Assembly (NCBI RefSeq): GCF_006159205.1
Contig: NZ_CP040812.1
Span: 4,289,684-4,353,683, forward strand
DNA length: 64,000 bases
Direction of reading: 5' to 3'
DNA from: Antarcticibacterium flavum
GTDB lineage: Bacteria > Bacteroidota > Bacteroidia > Flavobacteriales > Flavobacteriaceae
Both the position numbers and the translations under genes were made by a program. The number at the start of each line of letters is the position of its first letter. The stretch's first letter is position 1. Positions 37,372 through 45,720 of the stretch are shown in pieces. The notes below the pieces were generated by a model that worked only from the letters and a program-made list of their open reading frames with translations, searched no databases and had not been told where the DNA came from.

Positions 37372-40031
37372 TGAAAAAGCCAGATACTACTTACAGGCTT
37401 CAACTCTCTCCCGGTTTTACCATTGAAGACCTTAAACCGCGTTTGGAGTACCTTCATAAACTGGGAATTTCAACCATTTATTCAGCTCCATTTTTCCAGG
37501 CCAGGGAAGGAAGTACTCATGGCTATGACGTAATAGATCCCTTTACTATTAACCTGGAAATCGGGACACTGGAGCAGTTTAGGGAAATAGGACAAACACT
37601 GCAGAAGAGAAATATGACGTGGCTGCAGGATATAGTTCCAAATCATATGGCTTATGATGGGGGAAATGTTTGGTTAAAAGATATTTTTGAACTAGGCCCG
37701 GAGTCTAAATATTATAATTTTTTCGATATCAACTGGGATTACCAGGGCAAGGATAAGGTCATGGCACCTTTCCTTGGAAAATCACTGCAGGAGGTCCTGG
37801 AAGCAGGGGAACTTAAGCTTCAGTTTGATGCTGAAGGATTTTCCCTGGCTTATTATGATAATGTCTATCCTATAAGCAAAAGGTCTTATAGTTTCATGTT
37901 AGCTGAAGCCAATCCTGAAAGCTCCCAAAATTTTGATAAGGTCTTTAAAGAGCACAAGGATTGGGAGGATATAAAGATCGCTCTGTATAGAGAACTGGAA
38001 CGTAACCCTAAACTTAAGGAAGATGCTGAAGCAGGAGTGAAAAAAATAAATTCCTCAAAGCAGAAAATGGAGCAGCTCGTAAACCTGCAATATTACCTGC
38101 CCGCCCACTGGAAGGAAACAGAGAAGGAGATAAATTACCGCAGGTTCTTTACCATCAATGACCTAATTTGTCTTAGCATGGAAAAAGAGGAGGTATTCAA
38201 TGCATATCATCTTTATATTAAAGAATTGTGCGATGCAGGCCTTATACAAGGGTTAAGAATTGATCATGTAGACGGGCTGTACGATCCAAGGCAATATTTG
38301 CAGGCACTAAGAAACCTGGTGGGGAAAGACTTTTACCTTATCGTGGAAAAAATTCTTGAAGCGGGAGAAGAACTGCCACGGGATTGGCCTGTTGAAGGCA
38401 CCAGTGGATACGATTTTCTTGCCACTGTCAATCATTTGTTTACCAACACCAGGAATGACAGGTTCTTTTCCAAAGCCTATGAGGAGATCTCGCCAAAGTT
38501 TGCCGATTATGAGGCGCTGGTTTACGAAAAGAAATTATTCATTCTTAAGGAGCGAATGGGAGGTGAACTTAATAATCTTTGGGATTTACTGGAATATAAG
38601 GAACTTCTTCCTTCCAATAACTCGTATAACAAACAGGAGTGGAAGGAGATTCTGAGTATTTTTCTTGCAGGATTTCCGGTTTACAGGATCTACCCTGGAA
38701 AATATCCTTTAACAAAGCCTGAGGCAGAGATCATTCAAACAGCTTACGGTAATGCCGTAGAGCATTCGCCGCAGCATAAAGAGGGACTTGATTATATAAG
38801 AGATCTATTTCTTGGTAAGGTTAATAGAAATAAGGAGAGTATGCTTTATTTCCTGCAAAGATGCCAGCAATTTACCGGTCCATTGGCTGCAAAAGGGGTG
38901 GAGGATACTTCCTTCTATATTTATAACAGGCTTGTCTCCCACAATGAAGTTGGAGATTCTCCAGAGAACTTTGGTATAACAATAGATCAATTCCACCAGG
39001 CTATGATAGCCCGTAGATCACAATTTCCCTATACTATAAATGCTACTGCCACTCACGATACCAAAAGGGGAGAAGATACCAGGATGAGGTTGAATGTTAT
39101 AAGTGAGATACCGCGGGAATGGTTTGAAAAAGTAAATGAATGGAAAGAACTCAATGCCGGGATCAGGAAAAATAAAAAAGGTCCCGGGGCGAACGAGGAA
39201 TACTTTATATATCAAACTTTACTTGCAGGTTTGCCTTACAGGCAGGAAGATGATTTTCTCACCCGCACCTGTGAATACCTGCAAAAAGTTTTAAGAGAGG
39301 CAAAGGTTCACTCCAATTGGGCCGAACCTAATGAAGATTATGAGAATGATGTTTTTAAATTTATTGAGGAGGTCCTTCATAATGATACCTTTAGAAAGTC
39401 TTTTGATCCATTTCAGAAAAAAATCGCCGGTTTGGGAGCAGTAAAATCCCTGGGGCAATTGTTGATCAAAATTACATCCCCGGGCATCCCCGATATCTAC
39501 CAGGGGACAGAACTTTGGGACCTAAGCTTTGTAGATCCAGATAACAGGCGGCCTGTGGATTATGACTTAAGGCAGGAGTTCCTGGTAAAATTTGAAAATT
39601 TGCAGGTTAGTAAGGATAGTTTAAAAGAGCTCACCACTAATTTTAAAACCGGAGAGGTGAAAATGTATACTATGCTCAAAACACTGCAGCATCGCAGGGA
39701 AAATGAGGAACTATTCACACTTGGAGAATATATCCCACTCGAAGTAACGGGAGAGAATTCAGGGAATTTTGTCGCTTTCTCCAGGAGGTTTAAAAATGAT
39801 TATTCTTTAGTAGTTGTACCGGCGCTGGTAAATGAACTTTTTGACCCTTCCAATTTAGCAGTGGACATTGAAAGAATAAAAGACTTAAAGGTTGTTCTTT
39901 CCAAAGGGTATCCAGGTACCTGGAAAAATATATTTACAAATGAATTTTCAGACAATCAAGGATCTCTTGAACTTACATCACATTTGGAGCAATTCCCGGT
40001 TGTATTATTTAAAAGTGCGAAAGACAAATAA
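37371..40031 (+). CDS. treY: Malto-oligosyltrehalose synthase
   Basis: An 886-residue GH13_26 enzyme. Signature blocks are TTYRLQLSPGFTIEDLKPRL at the N-terminus, VPNHMAYDGGNVWL, nucleophile Asp in GLRIDHVDGLYDPRQYL, Glu in YLIVEKILEAGEELP, and NATATHDTKRGEDTRMR. It converts the reducing-end alpha-1,4 bond of maltooligosaccharides to the alpha,alpha-1,1 bond of trehalose, intramolecularly. With TreZ it forms the TreY-TreZ route from glucan to trehalose. It is tightly packed in the operon: its start overlaps the GH57 stop and its stop directly abuts the malQ ATG. Confidence 0.95.
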   Translation: MKKPDTTYRLQLSPGFTIEDLKPRLEYLHKLGISTIYSAPFFQAREGSTHGYDVIDPFTINLEIGTLEQFREIGQTLQKRNMTWLQDIVPNHMAYDGGNVWLKDIFELGPESKYYNFFDINWDYQGKDKVMAPFLGKSLQEVLEAGELKLQFDAEGFSLAYYDNVYPISKRSYSFMLAEANPESSQNFDKVFKEHKDWEDIKIALYRELERNPKLKEDAEAGVKKINSSKQKMEQLVNLQYYLPAHWKETEKEINYRRFFTINDLICLSMEKEEVFNAYHLYIKELCDAGLIQGLRIDHVDGLYDPRQYLQALRNLVGKDFYLIVEKILEAGEELPRDWPVEGTSGYDFLATVNHLFTNTRNDRFFSKAYEEISPKFADYEALVYEKKLFILKERMGGELNNLWDLLEYKELLPSNNSYNKQEWKEILSIFLAGFPVYRIYPGKYPLTKPEAEIIQTAYGNAVEHSPQHKEGLDYIRDLFLGKVNRNKESMLYFLQRCQQFTGPLAAKGVEDTSFYIYNRLVSHNEVGDSPENFGITIDQFHQAMIARRSQFPYTINATATHDTKRGEDTRMRLNVISEIPREWFEKVNEWKELNAGIRKNKKGPGANEEYFIYQTLLAGLPYRQEDDFLTRTCEYLQKVLREAKVHSNWAEPNEDYENDVFKFIEEVLHNDTFRKSFDPFQKKIAGLGAVKSLGQLLIKITSPGIPDIYQGTELWDLSFVDPDNRRPVDYDLRQEFLVKFENLQVSKDSLKELTTNFKTGEVKMYTMLKTLQHRRENEELFTLGEYIPLEVTGENSGNFVAFSRRFKNDYSLVVVPALVNELFDPSNLAVDIERIKDLKVVLSKGYPGTWKNIFTNEFSDNQGSLELTSHLEQFPVVLFKSAKDK

Positions 40032-41555
40032 ATGGAATTAGAAAGAAGTAGCGGAATTCTCCTGCATATTACCTCCCTGCCTTCTGCATTTGGCATTGGC
40101 GACCTGGGACCTGAGGCCTATAAATTCATTGATTTCCTGGCAGCATCGGGTAATACATACTGGCAGCTATTGCCTTTAAATCCTACTTATAAAAAATATA
40201 ATCATTCGCCTTATAGCAGTGATTCTGCCTTTGCGGGGAATCCTCTCCTTATAAGCCCTGAAGATCTGGAGGATGAGGGATATCTAAATTTAAAGGATTT
40301 TACAGCTTCAGGCTTATCGGCTTCGGGAAAAACAGACTTTGAAAAGGCCAGGAAGTTTAAAGAAGAACTTTTGGATGCGGCCTTTTCTGCATTTAAAACT
40401 AAAAGAAAACCTGGAGCGTATTCTTCATTTGCCAGGACCCATTCCTACTGGCTGGAGGATTATGCGCTGTTTAGAGCTATATCAAAAGATCATACGAGTG
40501 CCTGGTCCACCTGGCCGGTAAGTTTAAGGGACCGTAAACCGGCAGCTATTAAAAAGGCTAAAGAAGAACTGAAAGAAGAAATAGAAAAGATTAAATTCAT
40601 TCAATTCATCTTTTTCAGCCAGTGGAAAAAATTAATTACCTATGCTCATAAGAATGGCATAAAACTTATTGGAGATATTCCTTTCTATGTCACCCATGAC
40701 AGTGCCGATATTTGGGCTCATCAATCTTATTTTAAACTGGACAGTGAGAAGGAGCCAAAATTTCTATCAGGTGTTCCTCCAGACTATTTCAGCAAAACAG
40801 GGCAATTATGGGGTACCCCTGTGTATGACTGGGAGATTCTAAAAACCAAAGGTTATGACTGGTGGATCGAACGAATAAGACAAAACTTACTGCTTTTTGA
40901 TCTTGTAAGGCTGGATCATTTCAGGGCTTTTGCAGCTTACTGGGAGGTGCCTGCAGGTGAAAAAACAGCAGTTAACGGGAAATGGGCAAAAACGCCCGGA
41001 ACCCACTTTTTTAAGATCGTTAAGGAGGAATTTCCAAAAATGCCCTTGATAGCTGAGGATCTTGGCTCTCTGGATGAGCCGGTATACAGGCTGCTGGAAA
41101 AATATAATTTTCCCGGTATGAAAGTGCTGCACTTTGCCTTTGGAGAAGAAAAAAAGAAAAATCCTTACCTGCCTTTTAATCATAGCCCCCATAGTATTGT
41201 TTACACCGGCACGCATGATAACAACACCAGCAAAGGCTGGTATAAAGAAGCAGATATAGAGGCCAGGGAGCACCTTGAAAAGTTTAGTGGCACAAAAGTT
41301 ACCGGAAAGAATGTAAACGAGGTTCTTCATCGCCTGGCACTATCTTCTGTTTCTAAACTCGCTGTTATTCCAATGCAGGATATCCTGGGACTGGGCAGTG
41401 AAGGTTTAATGAATATCCCGGGTAGCACAGAGGGAAACTGGACGTGGAGAATGGAGGAGGGGAAATTGAAACCGGTTCTACGTAAAAAGCTAAAAGCACT
41501 AAATGAGCTTTACGGTCGTAAGGAGATCCCGAAAAAGAAAAGAAGGAAAAAATAA
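40032..41555 (+). CDS. malQ: 4-alpha-glucanotransferase (amylomaltase)
   Basis: A 507-residue GH77 enzyme starting SSGILLHITSLPSAFGIGDL, the family signature. Catalytic blocks are nucleophile Asp in LVRLDHFRAFAAYW, acid Glu in PLIAEDLGSLDEPV, and third Asp in YTGTHDNNTSKGWY. It disproportionates maltodextrins, and here would rebuild longer chains from the short ends left by TreY/TreZ. The protein ends in a run of basic residues (KKKRRKK). It is the last gene of the operon and is followed at once by a strong hairpin. Confidence 0.95.
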   Translation: MELERSSGILLHITSLPSAFGIGDLGPEAYKFIDFLAASGNTYWQLLPLNPTYKKYNHSPYSSDSAFAGNPLLISPEDLEDEGYLNLKDFTASGLSASGKTDFEKARKFKEELLDAAFSAFKTKRKPGAYSSFARTHSYWLEDYALFRAISKDHTSAWSTWPVSLRDRKPAAIKKAKEELKEEIEKIKFIQFIFFSQWKKLITYAHKNGIKLIGDIPFYVTHDSADIWAHQSYFKLDSEKEPKFLSGVPPDYFSKTGQLWGTPVYDWEILKTKGYDWWIERIRQNLLLFDLVRLDHFRAFAAYWEVPAGEKTAVNGKWAKTPGTHFFKIVKEEFPKMPLIAEDLGSLDEPVYRLLEKYNFPGMKVLHFAFGEEKKKNPYLPFNHSPHSIVYTGTHDNNTSKGWYKEADIEAREHLEKFSGTKVTGKNVNEVLHRLALSSVSKLAVIPMQDILGLGSEGLMNIPGSTEGNWTWRMEEGKLKPVLRKKLKALNELYGRKEIPKKKRRKK

Positions 41556-41599
41556 AAAGGTTTTCCTAGCGAACTTAAGTTCTTCAGGAAAACCTTTTA
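41556..41599. terminator. Bidirectional terminator after malQ
   Basis: AAAAGGTTTTCCT pairs perfectly with AGGAAAACCTTTT around an 18-base loop that itself holds a short palindrome. It ends the treZ-malQ operon and can also serve the convergent gene ending at 41622. Confidence 0.8.
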
Positions 41600-41621
41600 T
41601 TTTGTAGATATTTAACCTTTT

Positions 41622-42902
41622 TTAGTTACTTCTCTCAATTTGCCGTTGGATCTTTTCAATGGCATTTTGTATGGATTTATCGGGCTCAATGATGTTATTC
41701 TCACCCCAGAATCTTACATCTGTAAATCCTGAAACATCATCTGCCATCACAACGCTTTGACTTAGGAAAGTGTCATCTTTTTTAACTTTTTCCTCAGGAC
41801 GTCTTTCCCAGTCTGTAACAGCCATTTCACTGTTAACGGTATATTTTGTGTTGAATAATTTACGCTTCCAGTTCACAACAAATTCCAATTGTGCACTACC
41901 GTATCCATAATACCATTTACCATCACTCTCGCGATAATCTATTTCATATTGGACATTTACAGGATGTACCCGCGCCCCGGAAGGTTTTTTCCTTACGAAC
42001 ATCTGGCTGGCAACATTCCTGTTATCAACGTTAAGTTCATAAACAGCTTTAACCAGGGAAGAGGTTTGTGCATCTATAAAAAGCTTTCCAAAGAACCATG
42101 GCAGTTCTTTATTAATTTGCTCAAAATTAACCACATATAAATATCGATTATTTAGCCTGGTTGGTTCATCAAAGCTAAAGGTATAATCATTGAGTTCATT
42201 GGGCCTGAACAGGTATTCTGGATATTTCATTACATCACTGTAAAGGTTATTGAAAGGCCCACCTCTTAACTTAAGGGCGAGGGTATCCAACCTTTTATAA
42301 TCGGCACTCTTCCTTGCCTTTACAAGGGAGATATCATCTTTTCCCATAGAGGTGTAAGGTTTTTTATGGATCCTTACAACAGCTTCAGCAAGAGAGACAT
42401 TTCTCCATCTTGTTTTTATAGCTTCTCTATAAAAGGCTGTCATCAGGGTGGGATCATCTATATAATTATCTCCGGTTTTTGAAAGCATTGTCTGTACAAG
42501 CTGTTTGGCGTCATTGGCAGTAAAGACACTTATTTCTGAAAGTTCTTCAAAGTTTTCATCAAGTTCAATGATAGTATTTTCCTTTTTAAAATATTCCAGG
42601 GAAATGGTCTTGCTTTTGTAACCCAGATTGGATACCGTAACCGTACCCTCTGTTATTCTTACCGGAATTTTCAGGGAAAATTCTCCCTCGGTATTGGTTA
42701 CCGTAGAGATGTTAGATCCATCCAGGGACAGGAAGGCAGAGGATACTGCATCACCTGTTTGGCTGTCGCGCACTTCACCTTTATACTCGTTGAATTGATC
42801 CTGTATTTGCTGTGCTTGCACCATAGGGTAGCTTACCAGCAATACAATGGGAAGCATCCAAAGTAAAGGTAAGTGAATTAGAGTTTTAATTTTTGTTTTC
42901 AT
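41622..42902 (-). CDS. Exported carboxypeptidase-like regulatory domain protein
   Basis: A 426-residue exported protein. The signal peptide covers about residues 1-30 (ending MVQAQ). The CarboxypepD_reg-like beta-sandwich lies at about 40-110 (YKGEVRDSQTGDAVSSAFLS to LGYKSKTISL), as found at the start of SusC-like and DUF5686-like proteins. The remainder (AFYREAIKTRWRNVSLAEAV, then many beta strands) has no barrel-scale length. It likely resides in the periplasm or outer membrane. Function unknown. Confidence 0.8.
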   Translation of the reverse strand: MKTKIKTLIHLPLLWMLPIVLLVSYPMVQAQQIQDQFNEYKGEVRDSQTGDAVSSAFLSLDGSNISTVTNTEGEFSLKIPVRITEGTVTVSNLGYKSKTISLEYFKKENTIIELDENFEELSEISVFTANDAKQLVQTMLSKTGDNYIDDPTLMTAFYREAIKTRWRNVSLAEAVVRIHKKPYTSMGKDDISLVKARKSADYKRLDTLALKLRGGPFNNLYSDVMKYPEYLFRPNELNDYTFSFDEPTRLNNRYLYVVNFEQINKELPWFFGKLFIDAQTSSLVKAVYELNVDNRNVASQMFVRKKPSGARVHPVNVQYEIDYRESDGKWYYGYGSAQLEFVVNWKRKLFNTKYTVNSEMAVTDWERRPEEKVKKDDTFLSQSVVMADDVSGFTDVRFWGENNIIEPDKSIQNAIEKIQRQIERSN

Positions 42903-43045
42903 TTCTTTTTCAAAATAATTGTTATTCCCTAATATACAGAATTTTAGTTATTTGTTAACAGCCGAAACGTAATTTTTTTTTATAGATTGGCCTGTGGGTA
43001 AATTGAAAAATACTTTTATCTCCAATTACAAATAATTGTATTCCT

Positions 43046-43477
43046 ATGAAAAAACATCACCTGCTTCTTATTGTATTGATCGTGATCCTGTTCTATCCTG
43101 TGATCTCAGCATTTCAGGCCGGTGATGTTCTGGGGACATTAACAGATGCAGGTAGGGTAGAGCGAAGCATATCGCTCTACCACCTAAGTATTTGGCTATC
43201 CTGGCTTGTATTTGTAAGCGTGGCCATTTTCCACAAGTGGACTACACAAGCCAATCAATTTTTTTACTTTACTTATATCTTTCTTTTTGTTGCCTATATA
43301 ATCTATGGATATTTTTTACAGGAATTTGTAAACCGGTTTGAACTACCAACCACCTTTAGGGATAACTATAGCTTTGGAGTTCTTACAGCAATAATAAATT
43401 TTGCAGGGGCAGCGGCTTTGACGGGCATCCTGCAGGCGGGTGTATGGTGGTTCACCCGTAGATGGCATAGAAGGTAA
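43046..43477 (+). CDS. Small four-helix membrane protein, unknown function
   Basis: A 143-residue protein with four membrane segments: LLLIVLIVILFYPVISAF, LSIWLSWLVFVSVAIF, FFYFTYIFLFVAYIIYGYFL and FGVLTAIINFAGAAALTGIL. No conserved polar motif suggests a transporter or enzyme. It lies 6 bp upstream of a methyltransferase gene, so the two are probably co-transcribed. It is divergent from the carboxypeptidase-like gene, with 143 bp between. Confidence 0.7.
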   Translation: MKKHHLLLIVLIVILFYPVISAFQAGDVLGTLTDAGRVERSISLYHLSIWLSWLVFVSVAIFHKWTTQANQFFYFTYIFLFVAYIIYGYFLQEFVNRFELPTTFRDNYSFGVLTAIINFAGAAALTGILQAGVWWFTRRWHRR

Positions 43478-43483
43478 ATTATA

Positions 43484-44212
43484 ATGAAAGATAATTTCTC
43501 TCATAGTCCCAAGGATTATTCCCAATACAGGCCCAAATATCCTCAAGAACTAATTGAGTATTTGATTCAACTGGTTAATAACACGGGGAAGCTTTGGGAT
43601 TGTGGAACAGGGAATGGACAACTCGCAGCCGCACTGGCACCTTATTTCGAGAGGGTAGAAGCCACAGATATTAGCAGGCAACAAATAGCAGAGGCTAAGC
43701 AGAAGGAAAATATTAATTATACTGCTGTTCCGGCTGAAAGAACAAATTTTCCAGGTTCATTTTTTAATCTTGTAACAGTAGCGCAGGCTGTACACTGGTT
43801 TGAGTTTCAGGATTTCTACAGGGAGGTAAAACGGGTGCTGAAACCCGGGGGAGTAATTTGTATTACCGGATACGGTTTAATTAGGGCAAATTCCCAAATC
43901 AATGAGATTGTAGACGACTTCTACAAAAATACCGTAGGCCCATACTGGGATGTAGAAAGAAAATACCTTGAACAGGAATATAAGACAATCCCCTTTCCTT
44001 TTGAAGAAATTAATGCTCCGCAATTTTTTATAAGGTATGCCTGGACCCTTGAGCAGCTTTTGGGGTATCTAAGAACATGGAGTGCCGTAAGCCATTTTCA
44101 ACGTGCAAACCATTATGATCCTGTAGAGAAGATTGCCGGCCCCTTGCGAGAAAGTTTTGGGGAAAAAGCTGAAGTTTCTTTTCCGTTGCTGCTCAGGGTT
44201 GGCAGAAATTGA
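43484..44212 (+). CDS. Class I SAM-dependent methyltransferase
   Basis: A 242-residue protein of the Methyltransf_11 type. The SAM motif I is LWDCGTGNGQLAAALAPYF (about 37-55). Motif II is FNLVTVAQAVHWFE (about 92-105), and VLKPGGVICITGYG follows. The opening SHSPKDYSQYRPKYPQEL is shared with small cytosolic methyltransferases of yeast and bacteria that act on organic acids such as trans-aconitate. The substrate here is unknown. There is no signal peptide. Confidence 0.88.
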   Translation: MKDNFSHSPKDYSQYRPKYPQELIEYLIQLVNNTGKLWDCGTGNGQLAAALAPYFERVEATDISRQQIAEAKQKENINYTAVPAERTNFPGSFFNLVTVAQAVHWFEFQDFYREVKRVLKPGGVICITGYGLIRANSQINEIVDDFYKNTVGPYWDVERKYLEQEYKTIPFPFEEINAPQFFIRYAWTLEQLLGYLRTWSAVSHFQRANHYDPVEKIAGPLRESFGEKAEVSFPLLLRVGRN

Positions 44213-44246
44213 AAATTACGGCATACAGAACCTTTTTTCTGCTGTA

Positions 44247-44296
44247 GGAATAGGTTTTCAGAATAAATCGGCATAAAATATGATAAAGCCTATTCC
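44247..44296. repeat. Inverted repeat upstream of the exported protein gene
   Basis: GGAATAGGTTTT at 44247-44258 is the inverted match of AAAGCCTATTCC at 44285-44296 (one mismatch), around a 26-base AT-rich centre. It could be a weak terminator for the methyltransferase gene or part of a decayed element. No T run follows. Confidence 0.45.
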
Positions 44297-44298
44297 GT

Positions 44299-44322
44299 TA
44301 ATAACTAACGACTAATAACTAT
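44299..44322 (-). repeat. Heptamer array directly upstream of a start codon
   Basis: Units taataac, taacgac, taataac end at the ATG at 44323. On the minus strand the unit reads TTAGTCG/TTAGTTA, the same T(T/G)AGnnn form seen at 394-422 and elsewhere. This array lies before a gene, not after a stop codon on its own strand. Confidence 0.5.
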
Positions 44323-45540
44323 ATGATGAAAAATCCTCTTACCAGAATTTTTTTAATTGTTTTACTACTTCCCATTGCCGGTTTTTCACAGACCCCGGGG
44401 GAGATTCCAAGGATAATAAATGATAATAAAAGTGTGACAGACCTTGTCCTGCTTGAATTGAACAGGGAGCGCTCCCTGCAAAGGGAGAACCTCGATTTTA
44501 GAATAAAGCAAATAGACAGCAAGCTTTCAACCCTGGATGAAAGTCTAAAAAATACCAGTAGTGCCACAGAGAAGGTGGACAAATTGGTACAACGGGTACA
44601 GATCCTGGAGGAAAAACAATCTGAACTTGATAAAAATGTGGTTTCTGTATATAAATATAATTACAGCTCTGCTGTCCTCAACCTCGCTTCTATGGAGAGG
44701 GAAATTAAACCCCTTAACCTTTTCAACAGTTCCAGGGAATTCTATACCACCCTGGATAAGGTGAGCAATCCCATGACCTATGAGGGGTATGCGGCCTGGT
44801 TCAAGGAATTTGAAAAATATATTGAGGATAACAAAAAGGATGAAGCAAGGTTAAATGCACTAAGCCATATCCTGAATGTTACCGGTAACCTGGCAGAGGG
44901 TACACCTTTTACAGGAATGTTTGCAGGCAGTCTTTTTGATGGGATTGGGAGTTTCATTAATTCCCTTGGCCGTCGTGATCGTGAGCTACGCGAGAAGAGT
45001 TTAAAGATGTTTAAGCTTACCACTACTGTTTCCCAGTTCACTCATGATAAGGATCTTATTGAAACAGAATGGAAGGCTATAACTAAGAGCCTTGATGAAC
45101 TTAAGGAATTGCAGGATAAAGCAATGGAAAAGAATATTGTGGAAATTTTAGGCATTAACCGTGCAGATTTCAAGAGGAATTTCACAGATGAGACCGATGC
45201 CAAGAAACGAACAGAATATATCCTCAATATTTCCAAAATTGCCGAGAATAAGATCGCTGAGGAAAAGAATAAAAATCCTGAAAACTGGAAACAGGAATAT
45301 TACAACCAAATGGTGGCTGTTCAAAACCTTAAAATTAGATTTGGTACGCTAACCTTCAGGATCCTCGAGAACCTTGACAAGTATAAAAGCCTTATCAATA
45401 AATATAAGGGGGATGAGAATTTAAAAACCCGTATTGCCGAGCTTGACCTTAAACTGGATATGGTAAGAAACAGTTTTGAATCAACTTTTAATCCACAGGT
45501 TTACATAAAGGCAAGTAACGAGATGTATATTGTTGAGTAA
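44323..45540 (+). CDS. Exported coiled-coil protein of unknown function
   Basis: A 405-residue protein. The signal peptide is about residues 1-22 (IFLIVLLLPIAGFSQ). Two coiled-coil regions follow, at about 45-105 (RENLDFRIKQIDSKLSTLDE) and 225-290. Between them is a small glycine-containing hydrophobic patch (GMFAGSLFDGIGSFINSLG), and a last helical region covers 320-400. No catalytic motif is seen and no family is recognised. It is likely periplasmic. Its final codons GTT GAG TAA merge into a heptamer repeat array. Confidence 0.75.
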   Translation: MMKNPLTRIFLIVLLLPIAGFSQTPGEIPRIINDNKSVTDLVLLELNRERSLQRENLDFRIKQIDSKLSTLDESLKNTSSATEKVDKLVQRVQILEEKQSELDKNVVSVYKYNYSSAVLNLASMEREIKPLNLFNSSREFYTTLDKVSNPMTYEGYAAWFKEFEKYIEDNKKDEARLNALSHILNVTGNLAEGTPFTGMFAGSLFDGIGSFINSLGRRDRELREKSLKMFKLTTTVSQFTHDKDLIETEWKAITKSLDELKELQDKAMEKNIVEILGINRADFKRNFTDETDAKKRTEYILNISKIAENKIAEEKNKNPENWKQEYYNQMVAVQNLKIRFGTLTFRILENLDKYKSLINKYKGDENLKTRIAELDLKLDMVRNSFESTFNPQVYIKASNEMYIVE

Positions 45541-45582
45541 TGAGAAGTGAGTAATGAGTATTGAGAATTGAGGTGAGAGTTG
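45534..45582 (+). repeat. Heptamer array starting inside the stop codon region (TGAGnnn)
   Basis: Seven period-7 units can be read: tgagtaa, tgagaag, tgagtaa, tgagtat, tgagaat, tgaggtg, agagttg. The first unit includes the last sense codon and the TAA of the upstream gene, so array and gene end are in register. TGA occurs in nearly every unit and therefore in all three frames. Confidence 0.7.
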
Positions 45583-45623
45583 GGGTGTACTGATATTGAG
45601 TTGAAATAAGTAAATAAGAATAC

Positions 45624-45675
45624 CTATAAATAAAAAGGGAACCAGTTTTTAAACTGGCTCCCTTTTTATTTATAG
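45624..45675. terminator. Long bidirectional terminator hairpin between convergent genes
   Basis: The arms CTATAAATAAAAAGGGA and TCCCTTTTTATTTATAG, and the inner arms ACCAGTTT and AAACTGG, form a stem of more than 20 pairs with one bulge. T-rich and A-rich arms allow use in both directions. The hairpin is centred between two heptamer arrays that point toward it from each side. Confidence 0.8.
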
Positions 45676-45678
45676 ATT

Positions 45679-45720
45679 AAATTTCAATACTCAATTCTAA
45701 TATCTCAATACTAATCTATC
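45679..45720 (-). repeat. Heptamer array after the nrdJ stop codon
   Basis: On the minus strand the units are gatagat, tagtatt, gagatat, tagaatt, gagtatt, gaaattt. In shifted register they read TTAGTAT, TGAGATA, TTAGAAT, TGAGTAT, TGAAATT, a T(T/G)AGnnn pattern. The array starts in the stop codon (TAG) of nrdJ. Confidence 0.65.

Noticed and set aside
42903..43045. Possible RNA gene in the divergent intergenic region
   Set aside because: No stable fold, tRNA-like arms or conserved motif could be seen by eye.
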